Of a DNA stretch of 64,000 nucleotides, positions 10,831 to 20,885 are shown piece after piece. Origin of the DNA: Dama dama (taxonomy: Eukaryota > Chordata > Mammalia > Artiodactyla > Cervidae); contig NC_083701.1 in assembly GCF_033118175.1 (NCBI RefSeq), positions 15,767,501 through 15,831,500 on the forward strand, in the 5' to 3' direction. Position numbers and translations under genes: made by a program. The notes beneath the pieces were generated by a model. It was given only the letters and a program-made list of their open reading frames with translations. It was not told the DNA's origin and ran no database searches. Each line of letters opens with the position of its first letter. Position 1 is the first letter of the stretch.

Positions 10831-10979
10831 GGCTTCTTTGTCCATGGGATTCTCTAAGCAAGAATACTGGAATGGGTTGCCATTTCCCTCTCCAGGGGAT
10901 CTTCCTAACCCAGGGATCAAACCCAAATCTCCCGCATTGCAGGCAGATTCTTTACCATCTAAGCTACCAGGAAAGCCCA
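10831..10979 (-). mobile_element. Bov-tA SINE, truncated, with target duplication
   Basis: Antisense copy starting inside the Bov-A body and ending 'accaggaaagccc'. 'atttttaacaggct' at about 10,821-10,834 and 'attttaacaagct' at about 10,979-10,991 look like a decayed target duplication. Confidence 0.88.
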
Positions 10980-11374
10980 TTTTAACAAGCTGGCTGTTTT
11001 TTAATTGCATATGTAAAAAGAACTGGTCTTGCACTTTCAAAGGAAAACAAAAAAAAATGTTCATTTTAACCAATTTTCTCCAGAGTCTAAAGAATATCAT
11101 GGCCATTCTGTCCCTAATATAGAGATAAAGAAAACTAATGACTTGATGGTTGGGTGCCATGATCTCCAGTTCAGTATTATTTGAAAATTCCAGAACTCAG
11201 CCAACAACTCAAAGCTTCGCCTGATTCTTTTCGCTGGAACATGAGACATATTGGTTCTAACCACCCTCTGGTTCCTCCCAAAAAGCCTGTTTAACCACTT
11301 GATCATTTGTGAATATCCAGGTGCCCACCCAGCAGAGTTACAGTTAAGGGCTTGCATTCTTCTGGGAGTTTCAG
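10980..11374. other. Unassigned sequence
   Basis: No repeat or gene recognised between the SINE cluster and the MIR pair. An 86-codon minus frame at 11,097-11,357 has no recognisable domain. Confidence 0.45.
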
Positions 11375-11632
11375 AAGCACGTTAGGGTTGGACACACAAC
11401 TTTGTACCCAGACTTTCCGAGTTCAAATTCGAAGTCTGCCAAGTATGAGCTGGGAGATGTGGGCAAATTAATCTTTATATCTCAATTTGTTTCTCTATAA
11501 AATGGGAGTGGTGATAATACCTACCTAACTAGGTTGTTGTAAAGATTAAGTAAATCATCTCATGTAAAGCTCATGATATGGGGCCTGACACAATAAGTGT
11601 TACGTGTGTTTGCTATTGTTATCACATATTCT
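11375..11632 (+). mobile_element. MIR SINE, near full length
   Basis: Complete sense order: 'ccgagttcaaattcgaag', 'tgccaagtatgagctggg', 'ctataaaatgggagtgg', 'ataatacctacctaac', 'aggttgttgtaaagattaag' and the 'gggcctgacacaataagtg' 3' end. The best MIR copy here. Confidence 0.85.
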
Positions 11633-11649
11633 GCCTCCACCACGTAGGG

Positions 11650-12085
11650 CTAAACCTCGCAGCAAGTTGTCCAGCTAGACTATATCACCTATGCCTCATC
11701 CCTCAATTGGTGATTACAGTGGAACCTACTGATACGAATACTGTGAAAATTAAAAGAGGACGCATGCGTGCATGCGTGCAGCTGTGTCCGACTCTTTGGG
11801 ATCCTATGCACTGTAGCCTGCCAGGCTCCTCTGTCCATGTAATTCTCCAGGCTAGAATACTGGAGTGAGTTGCCATGCCTTCCTCCAGGGGATCTTCCAG
11901 ACTCAGGGATCGAACCCGCATCTCTGTCTCCTGCATTGGCAGGCACGTTCTTTACTTACTAGAACCATCTGGGATGCCCCGAAAACTAAATAGAGACAAT
12001 TCAGCAATATCTGAAAGAATCATGTCTGGTACATATTAAGCACTCAATAAATACTAGCTATTATTATTTTGTCCCTTCACACTTA
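11650..12085 (+). mobile_element. MIR SINE split by a Bov-tA
   Basis: Left part (11,650-11,760) has 'gcagcaagttgtccagc' and ends 'gaaaattaaaagagga'. Right part (11,981-12,085) resumes 'gaaaactaaatagaga' and ends with the MIR 'gcactcaataaatactagc'. The repeated junction words are the decayed target duplication of the inner SINE. Confidence 0.75.
11761..11980 (-). mobile_element. Bov-tA SINE inside a MIR
   Basis: Antisense Bov-tA with an alternating purine-pyrimidine 'cgcatgcgtgcatgcgtgc' at its edge, which could favour Z-DNA, then 'tgtagcctgccaggctcc', 'gggatcgaacccgcatc' and the tRNA head. Confidence 0.9.
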
Positions 12086-12491
12086 GTACAAAAACCAAGC
12101 CAGAAGGTCTGGTGTGTCAGAAACAGTGGCACCTGTTTGTTTTCAATAATCAACTTGATTTCATCTCCAGTTTCACACTCCCTCAGTCATTCTCAAAGTT
12201 TCTGTTCCCTGAGTCCACCAGAGTTCGTGCCAGGGATCTGAGACCTTACACAACGCTCAGGTTTCCAGAGGATCCCACCTGTCACCAGGACCCCCAGCTC
12301 CCCCTCAGATGTCCCTCATCTCAGGCCAGGTGGGCTCTGCCACTTCTGTGCCCACATCTGGAACCCAAAGTCGTGGCGGAGCCCATGGGTCCCTGCCTAG
12401 GATCACACGTCTTGGTTCACGATTTCCAGCCACAGCCTTGGGACTCAGACTTTTCTCCTACCTCCTGTCCAAGCCTCTGGAAATCTCTCCT
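12086..12491. other. Unassigned, C-rich sequence
   Basis: Frames of 102-141 codons overlap in two phases and run into the CHR SINE. No domain, no codon-like periodicity that I can judge by eye. Confidence 0.45.
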
Positions 12492-12505
12492 AAATCCAGA
12501 GGAAA

Positions 12506-12751
12506 GGGACCTCCCCAGTGGTCGGCCCAGTGCGTAAGGCTCTGCCTTGCCATACCAGGGATGTGGGTTCCGCCTCTGATGGGGGAACTAAGATCTCACA
12601 GGCCGGGGAGCAACTAAGCCCACAGGCTCCAACTACCTGTGTCCCACAGCTAGAAAGTCCATGCGCCCCGATGAACAGAGCCCGCAGGACGCACCGAAGA
12701 TCGCACCTGTCACAACTAAGACCCGCTGCAGTCAAATAATTTAAAAAAAGG
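12506..12751 (+). mobile_element. CHR-type SINE with perfect target duplication
   Basis: Head 'gacctccccagtggtcggc', body 'ggggaactaagatctcacag', 'gcaactaagcccacagg', tail 'cgctgcagtcaaataatttaa'. The 14-bp AAATCCAGAGGAAA at 12,492-12,505 recurs at 12,752-12,765, giving exact boundaries. Confidence 0.93.
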
Positions 12752-12977
12752 AAATCCAGAGGAAAATCATTTTATTCTCAAACCCTGTTCACCTTCATGG
12801 ACTTTCGGAAACGAGAGTTTGGGCACAAGTCTTTGCAGCGACAGAGAAGCCCAGGGCCTGCTACACACTTGAGTTGGAGGAAGAAAGACAAGTAGAGGGA
12901 GACATTCTACATCCCCATCTCACGAAGCTCTCTGTCCCCTGAATCTACAAACGGGACCATCACACAGTAAGCTCATC

Positions 12978-13092
12978 TCACAGTCACCGAGTAAACACTG
13001 GGCAGGTGCCAGGCGCTGTGCAAGGCACTGGGAGACATAAGAAGCCAAAGTAGATATGAACCCCACCCTCAAAGACTCACAAGCAGTGGAGA
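12978..13092 (-). mobile_element. L2 LINE 3' fragment
   Basis: Antisense L2 3' end: 'caggtgccaggcgctgtgc', 'aaggcactgggagacat', then a decayed 'ccaccctcaaagactcac' block. Confidence 0.55.
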
Positions 13093-13093
13093 C

Positions 13094-13258
13094 TGCCCAG
13101 GGGACATTAGGCAACGGCAGGAGTTATTTCTGGTTGTCACAACTGGAGGGGGTGGAACCACTGGCATCTACTAGGTAGAGGCAGAAATGCTGCTAAATAG
13201 CCTATAATGCACAGTCCCGACAGCAAAGATAGATCCGGCCCAAAATGTCAATAGTGAC
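13094..13258 (+). mobile_element. MER20 (hAT-Charlie non-autonomous DNA transposon)
   Basis: Matches MER20 from 'caggggacatt' through 'tttctggttgtcacaactgg', 'ctactaggtagaggcag', 'tgctgctaaatagcctataa' to 'ccggcccaaaatgtcaatag'. Both terminal inverted repeats are missing. Confidence 0.75.
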
Positions 13259-13747
13259 AAGGGGAGACCAGGAAAACTGCCAGCAAGGTAGAAGGAAGTG
13301 CTAGAGGCTGATTCGACAAAGACCACCAGAGGGAAACTATAGTCAGAAGGAATAATCCTAAGAGGTTTCCATCATAGCAGGATATGATCTGGGATAAGGA
13401 GGAGCTGAGACTTGAGCTCATAGCCCTTTTCCATGCAATTTCAGACAGCAGTGGTCTAGAAAACATGAGGAGACCTAACAAGAGCCAGCTCCATCCGGCC
13501 TGGCAAACGGAGCTACAGCCGGCCACTGAGGGCCCGCCGTGGGGCCGGAGATGGAGCTGCCCTTCTCCACCACCCCTGTGGGGTGATCGCCCAGCGATCG
13601 GTGACCAGGAGAGCCAGGTGAGGCCCCCGGGGGCTCTCCATCCCGGCCTCACAGCCTGTCTCCCCAGCAACGCCGATAGCTCCAGGGAAGGGCCCAGACA
13701 GTGGTTTTATTTTTTTAACTCCAAAAGTTAAAAAATAACAACACAAA
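13259..13747. other. Unassigned sequence with a GC-rich core
   Basis: 13,490-13,690 is GC- and CpG-rich for this window. A 115-codon plus frame (13,384-13,731) and minus frames of 140 and 77 codons overlap; no domain is recognised and no splice context is evident. Confidence 0.45.
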
Positions 13748-13870
13748 AAAGATACATTATCTCCATTTCACAGATGTGGAAACTGAGGCACAAAGAGGTT
13801 AAGTATCTTATCTGGAGTCACATGTCACTGAAAGGGAAAGCCTGCTCCAATGTTACTCTCTGGTTCAGAA
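13748..13870 (-). mobile_element. MIR SINE
   Basis: Antisense MIR core: 'ctccatttcacagatgtgg', 'aaactgaggcacaaagagg', 'ttaagtatcttatctgg', 'agtcacatgtcactg'. Confidence 0.75.
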
Positions 13871-13889
13871 CCCTAAAATAACTCCCCAA

Positions 13890-14200
13890 ATCTTGACCTT
13901 TTGGGCAGAGTGCACACTTTCATACTGGCCACGGGGTCTTCTGTGACTCAGGCTCTGCCTCCCTCTGCGTTTACCACTACCTGTGCTCTACTCGGACCCA
14001 CCCCAGAGGCTCCCACAACCAGTGGGTCTTGCTGCTCTTTGTTCAAGCTTTTTTCCTTCCTCGAGACCCTTCCCCATCCAGTCTGTCTGGCAGACACATC
14101 TCCCAAGGTTCAACTTAAAGACACCTCCGCCATGAAGCCTTTCCAGAGTGATCTTGCCCCCACTCCTTGGAGAACTGACCTCCTCCTCATGCTTTGCTGA
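13890..14200 (+). mobile_element. L2 LINE 3' UTR
   Basis: Sense L2: 'ccccaaatcttgacctt', 'caaggttcaacttaaagaca', 'atgaagcctttccagagtga', 'cttgcccccactccttgg'. The 99-codon frame at 13,901-14,200 is this noncoding repeat. Confidence 0.6.
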
Positions 14201-14285
14201 TGCCGGGTCCTGTTTGTCACCAGGGGTGAGTGCAGGAACAGAATGTGCTCTATGGAGATTATCGCTCTGGGGGCTGTGGCTTGAC

Positions 14286-14366
14286 AACCCCGACCCAGGG
14301 GCTGAAGCTGTGTCTCCTGCATTGGCAGGTGGGATCTTCACCACTGAGTCACCTGGGAAGCCCCCT
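14286..14366 (-). mobile_element. Bov-tA SINE remnant, tRNA head only
   Basis: Antisense head: 'gtctcctgcattggcagg', 'atcttcaccactgagtcacc', 'tgggaagccccc'. The Bov-A body is missing. Confidence 0.75.
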
Positions 14367-14397
14367 TACATTCTAGTGGAAGAGATTAAGTGAATAG

Positions 14398-14610
14398 AAT
14401 TCATTTGTTCATTTATCCAATCCAGACATTGCTGGGGTGCTGGGATTACAGTGGCAAACAAGACGCTGAACAAAGTCCCTGCTTTCCTAAAGTTGATGTT
14501 CTCCTGTAGACAGAAATGAGAATAAACAAATAAATTCTACAAAAAATACTAGGTCAGGGTGCTAAGACTAAATGAAAACTGAGCAAGCTGGATGAGAGGG
14601 AGGGAATTAC
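14398..14610 (-). mobile_element. L2 LINE 3' fragment
   Basis: Antisense: 'tcatttgttcatttatcc', 'gctggggtgctgggattac', 'gtccctgctttcctaaag', 'gagaataaacaaataaattc'. Confidence 0.65.
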
Positions 14611-14639
14611 GATTTAGACTATTTTACACTAAACATTTC

Positions 14640-14810
14640 CCATCTTTATCTCACCCCTTAAATCTTTGAAAGTATTTAGTTTATCCTCATTTTACAGATG
14701 AGCAAACTGAAGATCAGAAAAGTTGAATGAGGAGGCTGATGTTAACACAGCTGATAATGGGTTCACCCAGAGTGTAACCCAGGCTGAATTCAGGGCTCTT
14801 TATAGGCCCC
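14640..14810 (-). mobile_element. MIR SINE
   Basis: Antisense: 'cctcattttacagatgagc', 'aaactgaagatcagaaaag', then 'acccaggctgaattcaggg'. Confidence 0.7.
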
Positions 14811-15234
14811 AGACTGACCTCTGTGGGCTTCCCTTTCAGCACTCACCCTTCAGCGCAGCAGCGCTGAGCATCAGTCAGGTGCTTGTAACACCTTGGTGAA
14901 AGGAAACAGCTTTCAGATAGGATGGCCACAAGCTGGAGATGAGCCTAACCCTCCCTCCACTTTTTCTAACTCTGGAAGATACCGCGGTGCTCTCAGCTCC
15001 ACCGGCAGGCTGGGACTGTCCATCCAGTCCCCTCAGCCTCAGCTGCTCTAGTGGTTTGCAAAAGGGGGCATCCACTCCCTCAAGCTGCTTCCTGCCCCTT
15101 TCCCTTTCTGCTCTTCAGACAGAGACCTCACTCTGTCCACTCTCATTGATCCTCAATCCCCTGGTGCCTCTTGATCCTCTTTTCCCCTCCTTTTCTTGTG
15201 CCAAGACCACTAGAGGGAGCTGTACTCATATACT
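14811..15234. other. Unassigned sequence
   Basis: Pyrimidine-rich, no family recognised. A 127-codon plus frame (14,939-15,322) runs into an antisense MIR and is not supported. Confidence 0.45.
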
Positions 15235-15425
15235 AGACTGGATGCTCACTGTGTGCCAAGCTTCCTATTCTCTGTGCTTTGCCTGCTTGATTTCATTTAA
15301 TGCTCATGGCAACACCTTGTAGAAGTCCCATTATTTTCCTCGTTGAGGTCAAGGCTCAAAGTCATTCGACTAGTAGGTTGGGATTCAATCCCACGTCTCT
15401 TTGAATCCAGACTTCATTGTTCGGC
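15235..15425 (-). mobile_element. MIR SINE
   Basis: Antisense, long copy: 'gctcactgtgtgccaagc', 'tgatttcatttaatgctca', 'ggcaacaccttgtagaag', 'gtcattcgactagtagg', 'gggattcaatcccacg'. Confidence 0.75.
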
Positions 15426-15519
15426 CAAGAACACCCACTGGGTTGGAAGAGCTCTGAAAATGGGTGATTTTTTGCATTTGATATTAATTCCACGTAATAT
15501 TCTTTATAATTCTTATTAA

Positions 15520-16205
15520 CTAATGACTCATTTGATAAACACTTATTAAGGGCCTACTGTGTGTTAGGCCCTGTGCTGTGATCGAGTCAGGTGTGGGTTA
15601 TCATGGAAGTAGAGAGGGATGCTGAGCACATTGGCAAGTCAGGACTGCCACTAGGTGATGCTGAGCTGAGCCCTGACAGCCTTGGAAGTGCCAGGCAGCA
15701 GAGAGAAGGAGCAACATGAGCAAAGTCAGGGAAAGGGGACTGAGAAGGGCTTGTTTCAGCATGTGATTGGAGCTTACAGGAAGTGTTAGGGAGGGAAGGG
15801 CAATGGGATTAAGAGATGAGCAGTGCTAGATCAGTGCTAGGGTAAAGGATCTGCTCTCTATCCGGAAAGTGATGGAGCATGATTTAAGGGTTTTACATAA
15901 GGTACTGATATAATCAGATTTGCAAAATAGAAATGCTATTTCACCAATGGTATGGATGATAAGGGGAAGACCAATTAGGGAGGATACTGCAATGGTTTGG
16001 GCAAGAGATGATGACTAGAGAAAAGACAGCAGTGGAAGAATGGTGGGAGAGGTTTACGAGAAGACTAGTTAAGACCTGGCAACCGCTTGTGTGTGGGGGC
16101 AGTGAAAAAGGAAGGCACGGAGACTGAGTCATCCAGGTTCCTGGTCTGGGCGAGTGGGTGGACGGTGGTATCGTGTGCTGAGATGGGAACCAGGAGGAGG
16201 TGCCG
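15520..16205 (-). mobile_element. L2 LINE 3' UTR, long antisense copy
   Basis: Starts 'tcatttgataaacacttatt', 'gggcctactgtgtgttagg', then through 'gcaacatgagcaaagtcagg', 'gatataatcagatttgc', 'agggaggatactgcaatgg' and 'gactgagtcatccaggttcc', the order of the L2 3' UTR read backwards. About 0.7 kb. Confidence 0.7.
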
Positions 16206-16212
16206 ACGTCTT

Positions 16213-16350
16213 CTTATCCCCAGGCTCCTTGGGGCCATCCTCATTTCATATGCAGTACGGAGACACAAAAGGCTGATGTGATTTGCTCAGATCCACATGG
16301 CCACCCTCATGTCAGAGTGAGACTCAAACCTAGCTCTATTTATGGAAAAA
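16213..16350 (-). mobile_element. MIR SINE, decayed
   Basis: Antisense traces: 'cctcatttcatatgcag', 'ggctgatgtgatttgctca', 'agtgagactcaaacctagc'. Confidence 0.5.
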
Positions 16351-16449
16351 TTAGTCCCCCAGGCCTCAGCAGATTTGCTTTGCAAGGAATGTAAGGAGAG
16401 CTCAGTGCAGAGTAACGTGTGGCAAAGCAGACATTTACCTACATCAATT

Positions 16450-17012
16450 CGCCATTTTATATTCATTCATTCACTTGACGGATTTACTGAGCAGCTCCCA
16501 TGTGCCATGCCTGTAGGGTTGCAGTGGGAAATATAGGCAAGAACCTTACCCTATCCTACCACATCGAGCCTGCAGTCTAGATGGGGAGACAGGAAGCATG
16601 CAAATAAGTAAATCCATATGTAATAAACTGTCAAGGGAAAAATGAGAAAGAGACTATGGGTGCTATTTTGGGCAGAGTAGTTGAGAAAGGATTTTCTAAG
16701 GCATGGTATTTGATCAGACCTGATCAAGATCTGAGTGATGAGGGGAAATCATGCAAATGTGGGGAAAGTGGGCTCCCAGCAGAGGAAACGTTAAGTGTAA
16801 AGGCCCTGAGGCAGGAACAAGCTTGGACACTCAAAGGATCATATGCTGTGTTCCAAGAAAAGAGTAAGGAAGAGAGTAAGGTAGGAAGTAAAATTGGAGG
16901 CAGGGGGCCAAACCCTGTAGGGCTTGTTAGACATGATTAATAGTCTGGATTTATTCTAGGTATGACAGGAAACTCTTTGAGGTCTGGAGCTGGGCTGTGA
17001 CATCATCTATCC
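16450..17012 (-). mobile_element. L2 LINE 3' UTR, long antisense copy
   Basis: Clear antisense order: 'attcattcattcacttgac', 'ctgcagtctagatgggg', 'aaggccctgaggcagg', 'aacaagcttggacactc', 'ccaaaccctgtagggcttg', 'tggatttattctaggtatg' and 'gctgggctgtgacatcat'. The 94-codon frame at 16,656-16,940 is within this noncoding repeat. Confidence 0.8.
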
Positions 17013-17039
17013 ATTTTTTTTTTAAGTAAATAATTTGCT

Positions 17040-17214
17040 TTTTCCATTCCTGGATCACATTATTCTTTTTTTTATTTTTTAATTGAAGGATAGTTGCTTT
17101 TGCTGAATTTTTCTGTTTTCTGCCAAACCTCAACATGGGTCAGCCATAGGTATACAGATATCCCCTCCCCCTCGAACCTCCCTCCCATCTCCCTCCCCAT
17201 CCCACCCCAATATT
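17040..17214 (-). mobile_element. L1 3' UTR fragment, bovine type
   Basis: Antisense: 'ttaattgaaggatagttgc', 'caacatgggtcagccatagg', 'cctcccatctccctccccat'. This pyrimidine-rich block is characteristic of bovine L1 3' UTRs. Confidence 0.75.
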
Positions 17215-17930
17215 TCAAGATACTTGTGGATTTACATGCAGCTGCAAGAAAACAATAGAGAGGGATCCTGTTTACCCATTTTCCTTCAATTGTAACATCT
17301 TGCCAAACTATAAAACGTCACAACCAAGATACCTCATCGTGGTCTTAACTTGTGTTTTCCTACTGGTAATGATGTGTACTAAGTCGCTTCAGTCGCGCCC
17401 GACTGTTTGCAAAGCTGTGGACTGTGGCCCAGCAGCAGCCCACCATGTTCCTCTGTCCATAGGATTCTTCAGGCAAGAATAATGGACTGGATTGCCATTT
17501 CCTCCTCCAGGGGATCTTCCCGACCCGGGGATGGAACCAGCGTTCTTACATATCCTGCACTGGCAGGAGGATTCTTTACCACTAGCTCCACCTGGGAGTG
17601 ATGATGAACATCTTTTCATATTCCTGCTTGTCATCTATATACCCTCTTCTGTGAAATGTTTAGTGATTTTTGCTCATTTTCTGTTCTATTTTCTAACTAT
17701 TTTTGCTGTTCATTTTCGAAAGTTCTTTATATATTCTCAATACAAGCTTTTTGTCAGATAAATGACTTGCAAGTATTTTCTCCCAGGGTGCAGCTTGTCT
17801 TTTCATCCGAATAGGGTCTTTCACAGAGCAAACTCTTTTAACTTCGATGAGGTCTGATTGATCAGTTTTTCCTCTTAAGGACTGTGCTTTTTAGTGTCAA
17901 GTCCAAGAATTCTTTGCTTAGCTCTGGAGC
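17215..17930 (-). mobile_element. Old L1M remnant, split by a Bov-tA
   Basis: Left part is antisense 3' UTR ('tttacatgcagctgcaag', 'ccttcaattgtaacatcttg'). From about 17,338 it is antisense ORF2 3' region ('aagttctttatatattctc', 'gatgaggtctgattgatcag', 'gtgtcaagtccaagaattc'). The jump implies an internal deletion. No frame survives. Confidence 0.75.
17375..17596 (-). mobile_element. Bov-tA SINE inside L1M
   Basis: Antisense Bov-tA ('aagtcgcttcagtcgcgcc' to 'ctagctccacctggga'). 'ggtaatgatg' at 17,365-17,374 and 'agtgatgatg' at 17,597-17,606 are the likely target duplication. A 'agcagc' micro-expansion sits in the body. Confidence 0.9.
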
Positions 17931-18263
17931 CCGTAATTTTTGTCCTGTGGTTGTCCTGGACTGTGGAAGAGCAGACCGATGAACTAAATGTAGGGTTGCT
18001 GGGGAGACCTGAGGGCCCACTTGAGATTCAAGGGTAGTGGGGGCAAAGGAGTAGGAGAGGGGAGAGGTTTCAAGGCCCTTTCCACTCCCTGGAGGGTGCA
18101 CTGTGGGGAGAAGCTCCTTCCCCTTCTAGCTTGACTGATGTGGGCATAGTAGAGGCCATCTTGGCAACATGACTTTAGGCCTGGCCTCTCCCTTCCCTAA
18201 GGATGCTCAGAGACGCCGAAAGAACCTAGTTCTTTTTCTTTTCCCAGAACTTTATCCACAAAA
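17931..18263. other. Unassigned sequence
   Basis: No repeat or coding feature recognised; a 79-codon minus frame at 17,862-18,101 starts within L1M. Confidence 0.45.
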
Positions 18264-18400
18264 ATGCACTTTCACTGCATCATCATGATTGACTTCTCAC
18301 AACAACTCTATAACGAAGACATTATTATCCCCTTTTACAGAAGATACAACTGAGACCCAGAGAAGGGCTGGGACTAGACACGAATCTCCTGGGATCAAGA
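18264..18400 (-). mobile_element. MIR SINE
   Basis: Antisense: 'cacaacaactctataacg', 'attatccccttttacagaag', 'actgagacccagagaagg', 'ctgggactagacacgaat'. Confidence 0.75.
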
Positions 18401-18462
18401 GGAATGATTATTTTTCTCTACCAGCTGACTCTGGATTTCTACAGCTAACTGTTGCTTGAGGG

Positions 18463-20277
18463 CAGCTGTTCCCAACCATCAAAGGATGTTTCATGGGCTC
18501 CCAGGACCCCGAAGACATTTTTCAGAGGGTCTTCAAGGTCAAAGCTATTTCCTTAAGAAAACCACAATGTTAATTGCCTTTTTGCTGTGTTGACATTTGA
18601 GCTAATGGTACAAAAGCAAAGGGGCGCAAAACTGCTGGTACCTTGGCACGAATCAAAGCAGTGGCACCTACCATACTGGTTTTGTCATTGTACCCTTCAT
18701 CCCCACGCACTCGCAGAGGAAAAAATAGCCAGTTTCACACTAATGTGGGATTGAATGGGAACTACATAGAAAGCATTTCTGCTGTGTACCAAAGTAAGAT
18801 GGTTATCTTATGCAAGAGACAATCCTCCACAAATATCTGAGTTGTAAGATAAACTAACTGTTCTCTTTTCTCCCCCCATGGAATGCAATTTTGTACTTGA
18901 GAGAATGCCTATTAAGGTATAGTTATTCAGATGTAGGTATTTGGCAGACATTTTCTTAACAAATAAAGTAACCCTGTCACACAGAGGAAAGCAACTGACA
19001 ATTTTTGTTGCTGATAAAACTTGAGCTTTTGAGTGAAAATTAGAATTGGGGGGAAAAAATTCACTTGCCATATGAGTGGCATGAGAGTTTTCCAATACTT
19101 AAAGACTTTTCTGATATCAGCAGTGACCCCATGAACTGTAGCCTGCCAAGCTCCCCTGCCCATGGGATTTTGCAGGCAGGAGTACTGGAGTGGGTTGCCA
19201 TTTTCTTTCTCCAGGTAATATTAATAGATGTGATTTTTCGATATTTCATAAAGAAATGTGCCTTCATGTAGAGGAGCGGTATAAATCAATACACTAATCG
19301 CTTCCCAGAGACCAGTGCACAATGGCACAGATCAGCACTGGTCAAAGATCAATGAGTTTTAATACAACAGAGTATGAACATTTCATTGATACAATTTCAG
19401 ACTCCACATTGCAACTAATCCTTAGGAAACTTCCTCTTGTCAAGTTTTGTGGGTATGGAAGAGGAACATCCAAAGTTATTTGAAGAGGCTGTTAAAACAC
19501 TCCTCCCTTTTCCTACCACCTAGCTGCGAGAGGTTGCACATCCACAAGTACTGCAACTAAAAAAAAAATTTGGAAAAGACTAAATGCTGAGGCTGTCCAG
19601 CAGTCTTCCATTAAGCCAGATAGTGTAATGGACAATTGAATCCCAATCAGCCTTGGGCCCTCACCTGCAGCTCTTGTCTGCGGGTCTCAGTCTCCTCAAT
19701 CTCTTAACCACTCCCTCTCCAGGCAGGGGGGGGTCCAACCCTGCTGACCTCAGCAAACCTCTAATGTTTCCCAGGGATGAGGATTAGCCTTCTTTAATCT
19801 CTGCTGGCTCCCAGGGGACTTCTCCAAACTTCTGTTTTGGGATAGAGGTCCCAGGGCCCCCACGCTCCCTCCTGCTTCCATGGTCCTGTGGACAAGAAGA
19901 CCTACCTATCCTCTAATATATCTCACACCCAGTGGGGAAGTCTGAGCTTGAGGACTTCCCAAATCTCTACCTACAATTCCCAAAGTGGGTTCTGAGCCCC
20001 CTTTCATTTGTTACTCACTCATCAGGGATGGGAAGATGAAGTTTGTTGGAGACAAATGAAAAAACAAACAATAACAACAACCTCTTTTACATTAAAGATG
20101 GATGTAAAGACGTAAAATGAACTTTATGCTAAATTTTAATCTTCAATAAATATTTTTAAAAGTACTCAGCTTCAATTCTTCAATTGCTGAAAATATTGAT
20201 AGGTACAACCCATATAAACAAGAGCTCTTTCAGGTATTCAATGATTTTTAAGAATGTTGAATAAGGGGACCAAACAA
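18463..20277 (+). mobile_element. hAT-superfamily DNA transposon fossil (Charlie-like), broken
   Basis: Starts near a degenerate hAT-type inverted repeat ('cagctgttcccaacc'). Pieces 18,463-19,120, 19,215-19,622 and 20,083-20,277 run in the order of a hAT transposase gene plus 3' UTR: 'gctgctggtaccttggcacg'-like context, 'tttggcagacattttctt', 'gactccacattgcaactaat', and later 'caataaatatttttaaaag'. Many stops and indels; no transposase can be made. The last piece lacks the 3' inverted repeat: it stops exactly at the inverted-repeat arm at 20,278. Family name from memory; superfamily is the safer call. Confidence 0.7.
19121..19214 (-). mobile_element. Bov-A internal fragment inside the hAT
   Basis: 94 bp of antisense Bov-A body, from 'cagtgaccccatgaactg' to 'ttttctttctccag'. 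It lacks both SINE ends and shows no flanking duplication, so it is not a normal insertion. Confidence 0.8.
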
Positions 20278-20315
20278 GGGGCCAAGGCTGATTGGGATTC
20301 AACTGTCCATTACCA
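19623..20315. repeat. Inverted repeat with 38-bp arms around the hAT 3' break
   Basis: The arm at 19,623-19,660 and the reverse complement of 20,278-20,315 differ at only a few positions (shared core GAATCCCAATCAGCCTTGG). The 617 bp between hold about 420 bp of unassigned DNA and the hAT 3' part. Confidence 0.85.
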
Positions 20316-20524
20316 CTCTGACCAAGGGGTGTGTTATTCAGCCTGAGCATCCTTTTCTAGATTATTCTCTGACCCCAGCCTTCATCCCTGCACCGACCCT
20401 CAAGTACGGAACTTTATTTCAAAGGACAGCTGAGCAGGCTAACAGGGGTCCCAGGGGTCCAATAACGGCCCACACCCTTTCTGTCTCCTTTTTCCTGCCT
20501 TTATCCTACGGAGAGAAAACGGGC

Positions 20525-20705
20525 CTTGAAGCAAGCAGAACTTGGTCTCAGTCTCAGCCCTGCTTTTAGCAAACAAGCGGACCCTAGACCAAGTCTCTTA
20601 ATTCTCTGGTCTCCATAAGGTAAGGAATAATAGTGCCCACGTTTCTTTACTAAGATTGTCTTTGAGGATAAGACAAAGTAACGAAGACATCTGGAGAGTG
20701 TTTAC
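20525..20705 (+). mobile_element. MIR SINE
   Basis: Sense: 'tctcagccctgcttttagc', 'ccaagtctcttaattctctg', 'ggtaaggaataatagtgccc', 'tctttgaggataagacaaag'. Confidence 0.7.
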
Positions 20706-20749
20706 AAATATAAGTGATGACCACTTTCCAACAAAGAATTATCACATAG

Positions 20750-20885
20750 ATTTAAGACTATTCACTGAATATTTACCAAAAGGGTACCCTAACACAGACC
20801 TTGAATGTGAAAACAATAATGCACAGTTCCGGCCTGCATCCTGCATCTTCCAGTCTAGCGAGGAAGATGAGCACAAACAATAGTG
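20750..20885 (-). mobile_element. L2-like 3' fragment
   Basis: Antisense-like 'attcactgaatatttacc' then 'catcttccagtctagcgagg'. Weak; a 75-codon frame here is not credible. Confidence 0.4.
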
